A stretch of 64,000 nucleotides of DNA, from the NCBI RefSeq assembly GCF_014656435.1, contig NZ_BNCK01000002.1:365475-429474 (forward strand), in the 5' to 3' direction. Below the pieces are notes generated by a model. The model saw only the letters and a program-made list of their open reading frames with translations. It made no database searches and was not told where the DNA came from. The position numbers and the translations under genes were made by a program. Shown in pieces: positions 9,435-18,740 of this stretch (position 1 is the first letter of the stretch; every line of letters begins with the position of its first letter). The stretch comes from Thalassotalea marina. Lineage in GTDB: Bacteria > Pseudomonadota > Gammaproteobacteria > Enterobacterales > Alteromonadaceae.

Positions 9435-10013
9435 ATGAGCGAACAAAACGTCGACCAGAAATTGGTTGAGCAGGTGCAACGCGGTGATAAAAAAGCGTTT
9501 AACCTGCTAGTAACAAAGTATCAGAATAAGGTGGCAAATTTAGTTTCGCGCTATGTAAAAAACCACAGTGATGTACCAGATATTGTGCAAGAGGCCTTTA
9601 TTAAAGCCTATCGCGCTCTGCCAAACTTTAGAGGTGAAAGCGCGTTTTATACTTGGCTATATCGTATTGCGGTGAATTGCGCAAAAAACCATATGGTTGC
9701 CAGTGGTCGAAAGCCACCGGGATCAGATGTTGAAATTGAAGATGCAGAGATTTATGATTCAGGTGATGCTTTACGAGAAAATGCGTCACCTGAGAAATTA
9801 CTGTTAACGAAAGAAATAAAAAAGGTGGTGTTTAGCACCATCGAACAGTTACCAGATGATTTGCGCACAGCAATCAATCTGCGAGAACTGGAAGGATTGA
9901 GTTACGAAGAAATAGCGATAATTATGGAATGTCCTGTGGGCACAGTACGTTCAAGAATATTTAGAGCTCGTGAAGCTGTAGATAAAAAAATTCGTCCATT
10001 ACTTCAGCGCTAA
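9435..10013 (+). CDS. rpoE: RNA polymerase sigma-E factor RpoE
   Basis: Extracytoplasmic-function sigma factor that directs the envelope-stress regulon. Region 2 is visible (NLVSRYVKNHSDVPDIVQEAF and FYTWLYRIAVNCAKN, residues 35-80), and region 4 has LPDDLRTAINLRELEGLSYEEIA with PVGTVRSRIFRARE (about residues 138-182). At 192 aa it has the family length. Preceded by GTAGGAG. It heads the operon rpoE-rseA-rseB-rseC, whose next two products hold it inactive. Confidence 0.97.
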   Translation: MSEQNVDQKLVEQVQRGDKKAFNLLVTKYQNKVANLVSRYVKNHSDVPDIVQEAFIKAYRALPNFRGESAFYTWLYRIAVNCAKNHMVASGRKPPGSDVEIEDAEIYDSGDALRENASPEKLLLTKEIKKVVFSTIEQLPDDLRTAINLRELEGLSYEEIAIIMECPVGTVRSRIFRAREAVDKKIRPLLQR

Positions 10014-10037
10014 AATTTAAATTGTTAAGGTGTTTTT

Positions 10038-10640
10038 ATGAGTGAGAGCAAATTTGAAACTGTGTCGTCTTTGGTAGATAACTATCAGGCACAAGATGAT
10101 TCGGTTTTACAAGATGTGCTTAAAGACAATGATATGGCAGATACTTGGCAAAGATATCACCTCATTGGTGATGCGATACGAGACGAATTGCCAAATGAGT
10201 TAGACTTTGATCTGACAGATGCCATTGCCAACGCCATCGCTGAAGAGCCTACCGTGTTAGCACCAATTGCTAAACCTACTATCAAAGAAAAAATCAAAGC
10301 AAAAGTTGTACAGTTTTCAAAGCCGTTTGGGCAAGTTGCTATTGCGGCCTCAGCTGCAGGTATGATGGTTATTGGTGTACAGCAAAATGTGGCGAGCAAC
10401 GATACTCAAACGCCATATCAAGTTGCTGATACAGGTCGTGCAGTAGGTGGTATTGCTGAGCCAGTTAGTTTAAACTTCCAACAAAATGCACGAGTTTCTC
10501 AAGAACCAACGATGGCTGAACAACACAGAAAGTTTCATGCGTTATTACAAGATCACAAGCAACAATTGAAAATTTCAGCGCTAGCTACGTCTGAGGTGAC
10601 AGAAACTCCAATACAAGAGGCTGAAAAATCAGCTAAATGA
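10038..10640 (+). CDS. rseA: Anti-sigma-E factor RseA
   Basis: Inner-membrane anti-sigma factor. The N-terminal domain (about 1-90) includes the conserved LVDNYQAQDD...DTWQRYHLIGDAIRDELP that wraps sigma-E. One transmembrane helix is at about residues 95-115 (FGQVAIAASAAGMMVIGVQQN), followed by a periplasmic tail that would be bound by RseB and cut by DegS/RseP in the known pathway. 200 aa. Ribosome site TAAGGTG. Its stop overlaps the rseB start by 4 bp. Confidence 0.93.
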   Translation: MSESKFETVSSLVDNYQAQDDSVLQDVLKDNDMADTWQRYHLIGDAIRDELPNELDFDLTDAIANAIAEEPTVLAPIAKPTIKEKIKAKVVQFSKPFGQVAIAASAAGMMVIGVQQNVASNDTQTPYQVADTGRAVGGIAEPVSLNFQQNARVSQEPTMAEQHRKFHALLQDHKQQLKISALATSEVTETPIQEAEKSAK

Positions 10641-11611
10641 AACAATTAGTCCTATTTATTTCACTGGTATTGTCGGCGATACCAGTGAAAGCGTCGCAGC
10701 AAGACGCTATCGATGATGCCGAGTCTTGGTTAACTCAACTTTCCCACTCTCTTAATTCACTAAATTTTAGTACTTCATTTGTTGTCGTAAAAAACAATCA
10801 TGCAGAGCCATATCATTGGTTTCATGGGGTTAACGAAAATGGAGAACGTTTAGAAATATTATCCTTACTTAATGGCCCTCGTCGTGATGTTCTTAAAAAA
10901 GGCGATGTTGTCAGTTATATAGAGCCTGAGTTACCTCCTTATTCAGTAAATACTGAAACGCTTAGTGGTCCTATTCCAAATATCTTTAGTGGTGATATTT
11001 TGTCGCTAAAAGAGCATTACAATATTATTCCAGCGGGTAAAAGTCGTGTGTTGGGACGAAGTGCACAAATAGTGAGAATTTTACCGAAAGACGCGGGTAA
11101 GTACGCTTATTGGGTATGGTTAGATCAAAGCTCACATTTGTTGTTGAAACTGGCTATTGTAAACAGGAAAGGTCAGCAATTAGAGCAGATTCAATTTACT
11201 CACTTAGATATTGACGACAAGATACCTGAAAGTCTAAACATTCTTGAGAAAACAGAATTGCCAGAGGTGGTAACTATTCCCGAGGGCTTTCAAGAACAGA
11301 AATTGTCTTGGGTGGTAGATTGGCTTCCGTCGGGTTTTAAACATATAAATGCCAATCGCCATAGTATTTTAACCACTAAACAACCGGTTGAATTCCAATC
11401 ATTTACTGATGGGCTTGTGCATGTTTCTGTTTATGTTTCACCAGCTCAAGAACAACAGCGAGCCGCTGATTTTGTTTTTGATGGTGCAACCATTGCGCTT
11501 AATCAAGTTGTAAACGGTATTGAAGTGAGCGTGGTCGGAAAGGTGCCATCTGTATCGGCCAAACGCATAGCTGATTCTGTTCGTTTATTGGTGACGAACA
11601 ATACCCCATGA
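10637..11611 (+). CDS. rseB: Periplasmic sigma-E regulator RseB (MucB)
   Basis: Periplasmic protein that shields RseA from proteolysis until it senses mislocalised lipopolysaccharide or lipoprotein. A signal peptide (about residues 1-19, ending PVKA) is followed by the MucB/RseB fold: W-L-x-x-L-S-H-S-L-N, then YHWFHGVNENGERLEILSLLNG and, in the C-terminal domain, WVVDWLPSGF and FTDGLVHVSVYV. 324 aa, normal length. Start and stop overlap rseA and rseC by 4 bp each, so the operon is translationally coupled. Confidence 0.95.
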   Translation: MKQLVLFISLVLSAIPVKASQQDAIDDAESWLTQLSHSLNSLNFSTSFVVVKNNHAEPYHWFHGVNENGERLEILSLLNGPRRDVLKKGDVVSYIEPELPPYSVNTETLSGPIPNIFSGDILSLKEHYNIIPAGKSRVLGRSAQIVRILPKDAGKYAYWVWLDQSSHLLLKLAIVNRKGQQLEQIQFTHLDIDDKIPESLNILEKTELPEVVTIPEGFQEQKLSWVVDWLPSGFKHINANRHSILTTKQPVEFQSFTDGLVHVSVYVSPAQEQQRAADFVFDGATIALNQVVNGIEVSVVGKVPSVSAKRIADSVRLLVTNNTP

Positions 11612-12081
11612 TCGAAGAGATTGCTCAAGTAACACAAATCAATGGCACACACATTACGGTGCGTTCCACGGTTAAGTCATCGTGTAGTGGCTGCCAACAA
11701 CTCGAAAACTGTGGTAGTGGGCAAATCGCCAAAGCGTTTAATCACAAAGCGGTAGAATTTTCTTTAGTCACTGAGAAAAAGCTAACGCTTGGTGATCAAG
11801 TGCTAATAGGGTTGCCAGAAAAGTTGTTGTTAAGTGCTGCATGGCAAGTCTACATGTGGCCATTGTTTGGTCTGATTTTAACTAGTTTATTGGCTCAGTG
11901 GGCGCTAGACTCTCTGGGTATTTCTCATGAGTTGTTTGCGTTGGCGTTTGGTGTGGTTGGTGGCTATGTTGGTTATAAATTGGCACAAAACCGACAATCA
12001 GCTTGCCAATTACATGAGGGCTGGCAAGTAAAATTGATCAAAGTTTTACCCTCAAATATCCCTGTTGAAGTGATTAATTGA
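11608..12081 (+). CDS. rseC: SoxR-reducing / sigma-E regulatory protein RseC
   Basis: Inner-membrane protein with an N-terminal cysteine cluster (C-S-G-C-x5-C-G, about residues 27-37), two hydrophobic helices (about 80-97 and 105-123) and a cytoplasmic tail, the RseC/MucC pattern. Homologues act with the Rsx/Rnf complex to reduce SoxR and weakly affect sigma-E; which role applies here is not visible. 157 aa. Last gene of the rpoE operon. Confidence 0.92.
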   Translation: MIEEIAQVTQINGTHITVRSTVKSSCSGCQQLENCGSGQIAKAFNHKAVEFSLVTEKKLTLGDQVLIGLPEKLLLSAAWQVYMWPLFGLILTSLLAQWALDSLGISHELFALAFGVVGGYVGYKLAQNRQSACQLHEGWQVKLIKVLPSNIPVEVIN

Positions 12082-12174
12082 TAGTTGCTTCAACAAAAGA
12101 TAGCCCCAAGGCGTTAAATTAGATAAAATCTCGCCACTATTGACTTGTATATGCTGTAAATTTATTTCCCTTTT

Positions 12175-13965
12175 ATGAAGAATATCCGAAATTTTTCTAT
12201 TATTGCCCATATTGACCACGGTAAATCTACGTTATCAGACCGACTGATCCAACATTGTGGAGGCCTATCTGATCGTGAAATGGCAGAGCAAGTTTTGGAT
12301 TCTATGGATCTAGAACGTGAACGTGGCATTACGATCAAGGCACAAAGTGTTACCTTAGACTACAAAGCTAAAGATGGTGAAACATATCAACTAAACTTTA
12401 TCGACACTCCAGGTCACGTAGATTTCTCTTATGAAGTATCTCGTTCTTTGGCGTCTTGTGAAGGTGCATTATTAGTTGTTGATGCTGGCCAAGGTGTAGA
12501 AGCTCAAACGGTTGCTAACTGTTACACTGCGATTGAAATGGACTTAGAAGTCCTACCTATCTTAAATAAAATTGACTTACCACAAGCTGATCCAGATCGT
12601 GTGTGTGAAGAAATCGAAGATATTATAGGGATTGATGCTACAGGTGCGGTGGCTTGTTCGGCAAAAACTGGTTTAGGTATTGAAGATGTATTGGAATGTA
12701 TTGTTGAAAACATTCCACCACCTAAAGGCGAGCCTAACAGTAACTTGCAAGCTTTGATTATCGACTCTTGGTTCGATAACTATCAAGGGGTTGTTTCACT
12801 TGTTCGTGTGATGAACGGCGAAGTGAAAAAAGGCGATAAAATGTTGGTGATGTCGACAGGACAAACTCACGTTATTGATAAAGTGGGTATTTTTACGCCT
12901 AAGCAAAAAGAAACTAACATACTTAAAACGGGTGAAGTTGGTTTTATTATTGCTGGTATTAAAGAGATTCATGGTGCGCCTGTTGGTGATACTATCACCA
13001 TCCACAAGAAAGAAGCAGAAAAGCCGTTAGCCGGATTTAAAAAAGCGCAACCACAAGTATACGCTGGTGTTTTCCCTATCAGCTCTGACGATTATGAAAG
13101 TTTTCGTGATGCGTTAAACAAATTAAGTTTAAATGACGCGTCATTATTTTTTGAACCTGAAAACTCATCTGCATTAGGCTTCGGTTTCCGTATAGGCTTC
13201 TTAGGCATGTTACACATGGAGATTATTCAAGAGCGTTTAGCTCGCGAATATGACCTAGATTTAATCACAACGGCACCTACGGTAAACTACGAAGTAGAAA
13301 CTACCAAAGGCAAGGTGTTATCCATTGATAACCCAAGTGACTTGCCACCTGTTAACGAAATTCATGAAATTCGTGAACCTATCGTTCAGGCAAATATCTT
13401 AGTGCCTCAAGAGCATTTAGGTAATGTGATTACCTTGTGTATAGAAAAACGCGGCATTCAAAAAGATATCGTATATCACGGCAAACAAGTAGCGGTAACA
13501 TACGAATTACCCATGGCTGAAGTGGTAATGGACTTCTTCGATAAATTGAAGTCAACTAGCCGGGGTTATGCTTCTTTAGATTATCATTTTGTTCGTTTCC
13601 AAGCGTCTGACATGGTTCGAGCGGATGTGATGATTAACGGTGATAGAGTTGATGCACTTGCTATGATCACTCACCGTTCAAATTCTGTTGCTCGTGGCCG
13701 CATGTTAGTTGAAAAGCTACGTGAACTAATTCATCGCCAAATGTTTGATATTGCTATTCAAGCTGCAATTGGTAACAACATTATTGCGCGTACAACAGTT
13801 AAGCAATTACGTAAAAACGTAACAGCAAAATGTTATGGTGGTGACGTTTCACGTAAGAAGAAACTTCTACAGAAACAAAAAGAAGGTAAAAAACGCATGA
13901 AGCAAGTAGGTAACGTTGAAGTGCCTCAAGAAGCCTTCTTAGCGGTACTGAAATTAGAAAACTAA
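12175..13965 (+). CDS. lepA: Elongation factor 4 (LepA), ribosome GTPase
   Basis: Translational GTPase that back-translocates ribosomes. The G1 motif [10 protein letters not shown] is at residues 9-18; DTPGHVDF and NKIDLP follow in order. The LepA-specific C-terminal domain contains [19 protein letters not shown] and the lysine-rich end. 596 aa, close to the family length of about 599. The start ([16 protein letters not shown]) matches the family, yet no clear Shine-Dalgarno sequence precedes it (TTTATTTCCCTTTT). It heads lepA-lepB-rnc-era-recO-pdxJ-acpS. Confidence 0.98.
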   Translation: MKNIRNFSIIAHIDHGKSTLSDRLIQHCGGLSDREMAEQVLDSMDLERERGITIKAQSVTLDYKAKDGETYQLNFIDTPGHVDFSYEVSRSLASCEGALLVVDAGQGVEAQTVANCYTAIEMDLEVLPILNKIDLPQADPDRVCEEIEDIIGIDATGAVACSAKTGLGIEDVLECIVENIPPPKGEPNSNLQALIIDSWFDNYQGVVSLVRVMNGEVKKGDKMLVMSTGQTHVIDKVGIFTPKQKETNILKTGEVGFIIAGIKEIHGAPVGDTITIHKKEAEKPLAGFKKAQPQVYAGVFPISSDDYESFRDALNKLSLNDASLFFEPENSSALGFGFRIGFLGMLHMEIIQERLAREYDLDLITTAPTVNYEVETTKGKVLSIDNPSDLPPVNEIHEIREPIVQANILVPQEHLGNVITLCIEKRGIQKDIVYHGKQVAVTYELPMAEVVMDFFDKLKSTSRGYASLDYHFVRFQASDMVRADVMINGDRVDALAMITHRSNSVARGRMLVEKLRELIHRQMFDIAIQAAIGNNIIARTTVKQLRKNVTAKCYGGDVSRKKKLLQKQKEGKKRMKQVGNVEVPQEAFLAVLKLEN

Positions 13966-13974
13966 AGGATATTT

Positions 13975-14895
13975 ATGGCGGTTTATTTTTCAATTTTGTT
14001 GGTTGCTTTAACCCTAGTTTGCGGTGTTGTTTGGGTGATAGATAAGTTTCACTGGGCACCACAACGTCGTTTGAAACTTGCAGTAGCTCAGGCGCAATGT
14101 GAAGGCGAATTAGGTGCAGACGCAGAAGCGAAAATCATGGAAGCGCCATTTTTTATCGATACGCCAGTACAAATCTTCCCTGTGATAGCCTTTGTGTTGG
14201 TATTGCGTTCTTTTTTGTATGAACCATTTCAAATTCCATCAGGTTCAATGATGCCAACATTGCTTGATGGTGATTTCATTTTGGTAAACAAATATAACTA
14301 CGGTCTGCGTGATCCAGTTTTCCGCGAAAAATTTGTTGAGATTGGTGCACCAGAGCGTGGTGACGTTGTTGTATTTAAATACCCTCTTGATACTCGTATT
14401 GATTATATTAAACGTGTGATCGGCCTTCCAGGTGACCGCATTATTTATCGTAATAAATCAATTTACATAAAACCTGCGTGTACTGATGAAGTGAAAGATT
14501 GTGGTAGTTACAAGCAAATAGAACAGAACTTTGTCAGCAATGGTGATTACCACGATGGTGATGTACCGTTAACGCGTTATAAATTAAAGCTAGGTGAGAA
14601 AACTCACGATATTTTAGTCAACAATCAAATATTACCAAGAACAGCACATTTCTTTAAACAAGCCGGCACTCAAAAGGATGAGTTTGTAGTACCTGAAGGG
14701 CACTACTTTGTTATGGGTGATAACCGTGATAACAGTTTAGATGGTCGTTTTTGGGGCTTTGTACCAGAAGAGAACCTAGTTGGTGAAGCGGTGTTTATTT
14801 GGACAAGTTTTGATTTTGAAAGAACACAAGAAGATCTATTACCGACATGGGTGCCAACTGGCATTAGATTTTCTCGTATAGGTAGCATTGAATAA
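13975..14895 (+). CDS. lepB: Signal peptidase I (LepB)
   Basis: Inner-membrane serine/lysine protease that removes signal peptides from exported proteins. Two N-terminal hydrophobic segments (about 3-22 and 64-80) precede the periplasmic catalytic domain. The nucleophile is Ser91 in P-S-G-S-M-M-P-T-L and the general base is Lys146 in [25 protein letters not shown] is the third family box. 306 aa. It follows lepA after 9 bp and its TAA/ATG overlaps the start of rnc. Confidence 0.97.
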   Translation: MAVYFSILLVALTLVCGVVWVIDKFHWAPQRRLKLAVAQAQCEGELGADAEAKIMEAPFFIDTPVQIFPVIAFVLVLRSFLYEPFQIPSGSMMPTLLDGDFILVNKYNYGLRDPVFREKFVEIGAPERGDVVVFKYPLDTRIDYIKRVIGLPGDRIIYRNKSIYIKPACTDEVKDCGSYKQIEQNFVSNGDYHDGDVPLTRYKLKLGEKTHDILVNNQILPRTAHFFKQAGTQKDEFVVPEGHYFVMGDNRDNSLDGRFWGFVPEENLVGEAVFIWTSFDFERTQEDLLPTWVPTGIRFSRIGSIE

Positions 14896-15611
14896 TGGTA
14901 AAAAATACGCCTCAAGCAATTGCGCAGTTAGAAAAACGCTTAGGCTATCAGTTTAAAGAACAATCTTTACTTATGCGGGCGTTAACACACCGCAGTGCTA
15001 AAGGTTTACACAATGAGCGTTTAGAGTTTTTAGGTGACTCCATTTTGGGGTTTATTATCGCTCAAGCGTTGTTTGACAAGTTTCCTAAAGAAAATGAAGG
15101 TGACTTAACTCGAATGCGCTCTAGTTTAGTGAAAGGGGTAACTTTAGCTGAATTAGGCAGACACTTTGAATTGGGTGAACATTTGATATTAGGCCCAGGC
15201 GAATTAAAAAGCGGCGGTCATCGAAGAGAATCTATTTTAGAAGATGCAGTAGAAGCCATCATTGGCGCTGTTTATCTCGATTCTGATATAAAAACCTGCA
15301 AAGCCTTGGTATTAACTTGGTTTGACAAAAAACTAGCACAAATTAAACCGGGCCAAGCGCAAAAAGATCCTAAAACACGACTACAAGAATACTTGCAAGG
15401 TAGAAGAATCGCTTTGCCAGTGTATGAAGTGATTGAAACAACGGGGCAATCTCACAATCAAGAATTCACTGTGCGTTGTACCACGAGTGAAATTGACAAC
15501 GAAGTTGTTACCAAAGGCACTAGTCGCCGTAAAGCTGAACAAGCAGCTGCACAAAAAGTGCTAGAATTAATCAAAGAGAAAAACCCAAAAGCTAAATTGG
15601 CGAGTCAATAA
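14895..15611 (+). CDS. rnc: Ribonuclease III
   Basis: Double-strand RNA endonuclease that processes rRNA precursors and regulatory RNA. The catalytic signature [12 protein letters not shown] is at residues 41-52, and the second acidic box is [12 protein letters not shown] (about 115-126). The double-stranded-RNA-binding domain occupies about residues 155-225 ([11 protein letters not shown] ... [17 protein letters not shown]). 238 aa. It begins one base within the lepB stop and ends 1 bp before era. Confidence 0.97.
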   Translation: MVKNTPQAIAQLEKRLGYQFKEQSLLMRALTHRSAKGLHNERLEFLGDSILGFIIAQALFDKFPKENEGDLTRMRSSLVKGVTLAELGRHFELGEHLILGPGELKSGGHRRESILEDAVEAIIGAVYLDSDIKTCKALVLTWFDKKLAQIKPGQAQKDPKTRLQEYLQGRRIALPVYEVIETTGQSHNQEFTVRCTTSEIDNEVVTKGTSRRKAEQAAAQKVLELIKEKNPKAKLASQ

Positions 15612-15612
15612 T

Positions 15613-16521
15613 ATGAGTCAGGTAAATCATTGTGGCCTAATTGCCATCGTTGGTAGGCCAAACGTTGGAAAGTCTACCTTACTTAATGCGCTTTTGGGGC
15701 AAAAGGTGAGTATCACTTCTAAAAAGCCGCAAACCACACGTCACCGTATTTTAGGGATCTTAACTGAAGGTCATCATCAGGCAGTATTAGTAGACACTCC
15801 AGGCCTACATTCAGACGAAAAACGTGCAATTAACCGCTTAATGAACAGAGCGGCGAGTAGTTCTATTGCAGAAGTTGAGCTAGTACTGTTTTTAGTTGAA
15901 GGTACACACTGGACAGACGACGACAACTTAGTGCTGCAAAAAGTTAAAAATACTGGTGCACCTTGCATTATGGTGATCAATAAAATTGATAATGTGCAAG
16001 ACAAAGAAGAGCTATTGCCACACCTTAGCATGTTAAGTGAACAATATAATTTTAAAGATATTATTCCTATTTCTGCTTCTAAAGGTGATAACGTTGAAAA
16101 AATAAAACAGCTTTGTTTGTCAGCATTACCTGAAGGCGAGTTTTGGTTTCCAGAAGATTATATTACTGACAGATCAAGTCGTTTTATGGCATCAGAAATT
16201 ATTCGTGAAAAGCTGATGCGATTCACAGGCGATGAGTTGCCTTACTCAACGACGGTAGAAATAGAACAGTTTAAAATTGATGATCGTGGCGTACTTCACA
16301 TAAACGCTTTAATTCTTGTTGAGCGTAATAGCCAAAAGCGCATGGTAATTGGCAACAAAGGTGAGCGTTTAAAAACAATTGGTCGCGAAGCTCGTCGAGA
16401 TCTAGAAGAGTTGTTTGAACGACAAGTGTTTTTAGAATCTTGGGTAAAAGTTAAATCAGGTTGGGCAGATGATGAAAGAGCACTGCGCAGCTTAGGTTAT
16501 GGCGACGATTACTCAGGATAA
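15613..16521 (+). CDS. era: GTPase Era
   Basis: Essential Ras-like GTPase that binds 16S rRNA and helps 30S maturation. G1 is GRPNVGKS (13-20), G3 is DTPG (about 60), G4 is NKID (about 122-125). The KH RNA-binding domain in the last third has [21 protein letters not shown]. 302 aa, normal length. It sits directly behind rnc, the conserved order, and shares its transcript. Confidence 0.97.
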   Translation: MSQVNHCGLIAIVGRPNVGKSTLLNALLGQKVSITSKKPQTTRHRILGILTEGHHQAVLVDTPGLHSDEKRAINRLMNRAASSSIAEVELVLFLVEGTHWTDDDNLVLQKVKNTGAPCIMVINKIDNVQDKEELLPHLSMLSEQYNFKDIIPISASKGDNVEKIKQLCLSALPEGEFWFPEDYITDRSSRFMASEIIREKLMRFTGDELPYSTTVEIEQFKIDDRGVLHINALILVERNSQKRMVIGNKGERLKTIGREARRDLEELFERQVFLESWVKVKSGWADDERALRSLGYGDDYSG

Positions 16522-16536
16522 CCAGCAGGCCCTGTT

Positions 16537-17217
16537 ATGCGTGATGTTGAGCAACAAGCCTATTTACTGCATTCAAGACCATTTAAAGACAATCAGGTGA
16601 TCGCTGAATTCCTTACTAAAGATCTTGGTAAGGTGGCAGCGGTTACTTATGTTAGTTCTTCGTCTAAACACTCTAAAAAGGCAATACTCCAGCCTTTTAT
16701 TCCACTTGTTATTACACTCAAAGGTAAAGGTAACTTAAAGTCAGCTTCAGCAATTGAAGCGACTGGAAAGTCATTTGTTCTGGCTGGGACTCATTTATTT
16801 AGCGCGCTTTATGTCAACGAATTACAATGTAAGCTGTTAACTGAATCAGTGCCATCACCTCTCCTGTTTGACTTTTATCAAGAGACTATTTCTCGTTTAG
16901 CGCAGCAACAAGAAGTTGAACCCATTTTGCGTGCATTTGAATGGCAACTGTTGCAAGAGCTTGGATATGCGCTTGATTTTTCATCGTTAGAACACCTAAA
17001 GTGTCAATATTGCCAGTTTCTTCCTGACGTAGGATTTATTGCGTTTGAGCAAAGCAATCAAGGTTCTGCGTTGGAACGCAGCCATTTGCTCGCTATTGCT
17101 AACGAGCAAGCGTTAGACAAAGCAGCAATGCAAACATTTAAATTATTAATGAGGCAAGTGATTCATTACTTGCTAGATGGACGGCCATTAAACAGCCGTA
17201 AATTATTTACCCGATAG
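16537..17217 (+). CDS. recO: DNA repair protein RecO
   Basis: Recombination mediator that works with RecR and RecF to load RecA on gaps. N-terminal OB-fold with [30 protein letters not shown] (shown in part), central helical domain with [15 protein letters not shown], and the cysteine pair C-x-x-C in [14 protein letters not shown]. 226 aa, slightly shorter than E. coli RecO (242). ATG at 16537 follows AGCAGG. Fifth gene of the lepA block. Confidence 0.93.
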   Translation: MRDVEQQAYLLHSRPFKDNQVIAEFLTKDLGKVAAVTYVSSSSKHSKKAILQPFIPLVITLKGKGNLKSASAIEATGKSFVLAGTHLFSALYVNELQCKLLTESVPSPLLFDFYQETISRLAQQQEVEPILRAFEWQLLQELGYALDFSSLEHLKCQYCQFLPDVGFIAFEQSNQGSALERSHLLAIANEQALDKAAMQTFKLLMRQVIHYLLDGRPLNSRKLFTR

Positions 17218-17227
17218 AGAATTACAC

Positions 17228-17959
17228 ATGAAGGATATTTTACTAGGCGTTAATGTTGACCATATTGCTACATTAAGACAAGCACGAGGCACTACCTATC
17301 CTGATCCTGCCCACGCGGCGTCAGTGGCTGAACATGCTGGCGCTGATGGTATTACCATTCATTTACGTGAAGATCGTCGTCATATTATTGACCGTGATGT
17401 TTATGTGATGAAAGAAACAATACAAACTCGTATGAACTTAGAAATGGCGGTCACTGAAGAAATGTTAGCCATTGCCTGCGAGGTCGAGCCAGAATTTGTC
17501 TGTTTAGTGCCTGAAAAGCGTGAAGAGCTTACTACCGAAGGTGGCTTAGATGTTGCCGGTCAGCTAGATAAAATTACTGACGCCGTTGCTCGATTGGCTG
17601 AGCATGGTATCAAAACCAGCTTGTTTATTGACGCAGATAAAACACAAATTGATGCCGCACTTGCTTCAAAAGCACCTTTTATTGAAATTCACACTGGTCA
17701 GTATGCTGAAGCTGAAACAGAAGAAGAACAGCTTGCAGAATTAGCGCGTTTAGAAGAAGGAATTAAGTACGCCCACAGCATTGGACTAAAAGTTAATGCG
17801 GGTCACGGCTTAACTTACCATAATGTCAAACCTATCGCTGCTATTGAAGAAATCATTGAATTAAACATAGGTCATGCAATTATTGCTCGTGCTGCTATCG
17901 ATGGTTTAGAAAAAGCAGTTCGTGATATGAAAAGACTGATGTTAGAAGCAAGAATGTAG
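17228..17959 (+). CDS. pdxJ: Pyridoxine 5'-phosphate synthase PdxJ
   Basis: Condenses 1-deoxyxylulose 5-phosphate with 3-amino-2-oxopropyl phosphate to form pyridoxine phosphate, the last ring-forming step of vitamin B6 synthesis. TIM-barrel with [18 protein letters not shown] at the N-terminus, [32 protein letters not shown] and the C-terminal [16 protein letters not shown]. 243 aa, the family length. Precedes acpS by 6 bp, as in E. coli. Confidence 0.97.
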   Translation: MKDILLGVNVDHIATLRQARGTTYPDPAHAASVAEHAGADGITIHLREDRRHIIDRDVYVMKETIQTRMNLEMAVTEEMLAIACEVEPEFVCLVPEKREELTTEGGLDVAGQLDKITDAVARLAEHGIKTSLFIDADKTQIDAALASKAPFIEIHTGQYAEAETEEEQLAELARLEEGIKYAHSIGLKVNAGHGLTYHNVKPIAAIEEIIELNIGHAIIARAAIDGLEKAVRDMKRLMLEARM

Positions 17960-17965
17960 GGCGTT

Positions 17966-18346
17966 ATGTCAGTTGTTGGAATTGGCACAGACATAGTGCA
18001 AATAAGTCGCTTGGAAAAGATGCCTGAAAAGGTACTTAATTCACTGGCAAAGCGGGTGCTAACACCTGAAGAATTAGCGGTGTTTAACGAGCTGAAATTT
18101 AAAATCCCCTTTTTAGCCAAACGCTGGGCTGGTAAAGAAGCCGCAGCTAAAGCACTAGGAACGGGTATTGCCGATGGTGTGTCTTTCCAACACATGCAGA
18201 TCAATTCACTTGCAAGTGGACAACCTATTTTAGCGTTGAGTGATGTTGCGTTGACAAAAGCTAAAGGTCTAGGTGCTAAATCGTGGCATATTTCGTTGTC
18301 AGATGAAATCGAATATGCAACGGCATTTGTTGTATTGTCTAGCTAA
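17966..18346 (+). CDS. acpS: Holo-[acyl-carrier-protein] synthase AcpS
   Basis: Transfers 4'-phosphopantetheine from coenzyme A to apo-ACP. The magnesium-binding GIGTDIVQISRLE is at residues 5-17, and the second signature FLAKRWAGKEAAAKALGTG at about 50-68. 126 aa. Terminal gene of the lepA-to-acpS block. Confidence 0.96.
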   Translation: MSVVGIGTDIVQISRLEKMPEKVLNSLAKRVLTPEELAVFNELKFKIPFLAKRWAGKEAAAKALGTGIADGVSFQHMQINSLASGQPILALSDVALTKAKGLGAKSWHISLSDEIEYATAFVVLSS

Positions 18347-18457
18347 CGGACTAAATTGACCAAACTCAGCATAGGTGGCTTTGGCATAACTTTCTTTTTG
18401 TATAAAAAATGTACTATACTGAATTGGTGTGTATATTTTTGTTATTGGAAGTGTGTT

Positions 18458-18706
18458 ATGCAGTCACCTAATCAACCAGTAGTAGACAGAAGAAGAGAGC
18501 CTCCCGAGCAATCCGTTTGGTGGTCTAAATTATCGCTGGCGCAAAAGTTTTCCGCTAGCAGTCTTGGTAAGTTCGGTTATGAACTGGCCTTTGTTCGAAT
18601 AGAAAATGGTCATAGCTTAGCCGTAATGATGTGCAATGGTGGCGTTGCTGTTATTTCCGAAGAAGGTGACATTAACACATCACCAGATATCCATATCAGA
18701 AAATAA
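18458..18706 (+). CDS. Small conserved hypothetical protein
   Basis: An 82-aa protein starting MQSPNQPVVDRRREPPEQ. The open frame extends upstream to 18356, but only the ATG at 18458 has a good ribosome site (TTGGAAGTGTGTT). The sequence is basic at first, with WWSKLSLAQKFSASSLGKFGYELAF and then VRIENGHSLAVMMCNGGVAVISEEGDI. No signal peptide or membrane helix. I recall similar small proteins beside acpS/barA in Alteromonadales but cannot name a function. A terminator follows. Confidence 0.7.
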   Translation: MQSPNQPVVDRRREPPEQSVWWSKLSLAQKFSASSLGKFGYELAFVRIENGHSLAVMMCNGGVAVISEEGDINTSPDIHIRK

Positions 18707-18720
18707 AAAAATGTTAAATT

Positions 18721-18740
18721 GAGGCGTTTATTAACGCCTC
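18721..18740. terminator. Bidirectional terminator between the small protein gene and barA
   Basis: Perfect 8-bp stem GAGGCGTT / AACGCCTC with loop TATT. It overlaps the last codons of barA. On the minus strand it is followed by AATTTAACATTTTTTT, so it best serves barA; for the plus strand the T-tract is weak. Confidence 0.6.
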
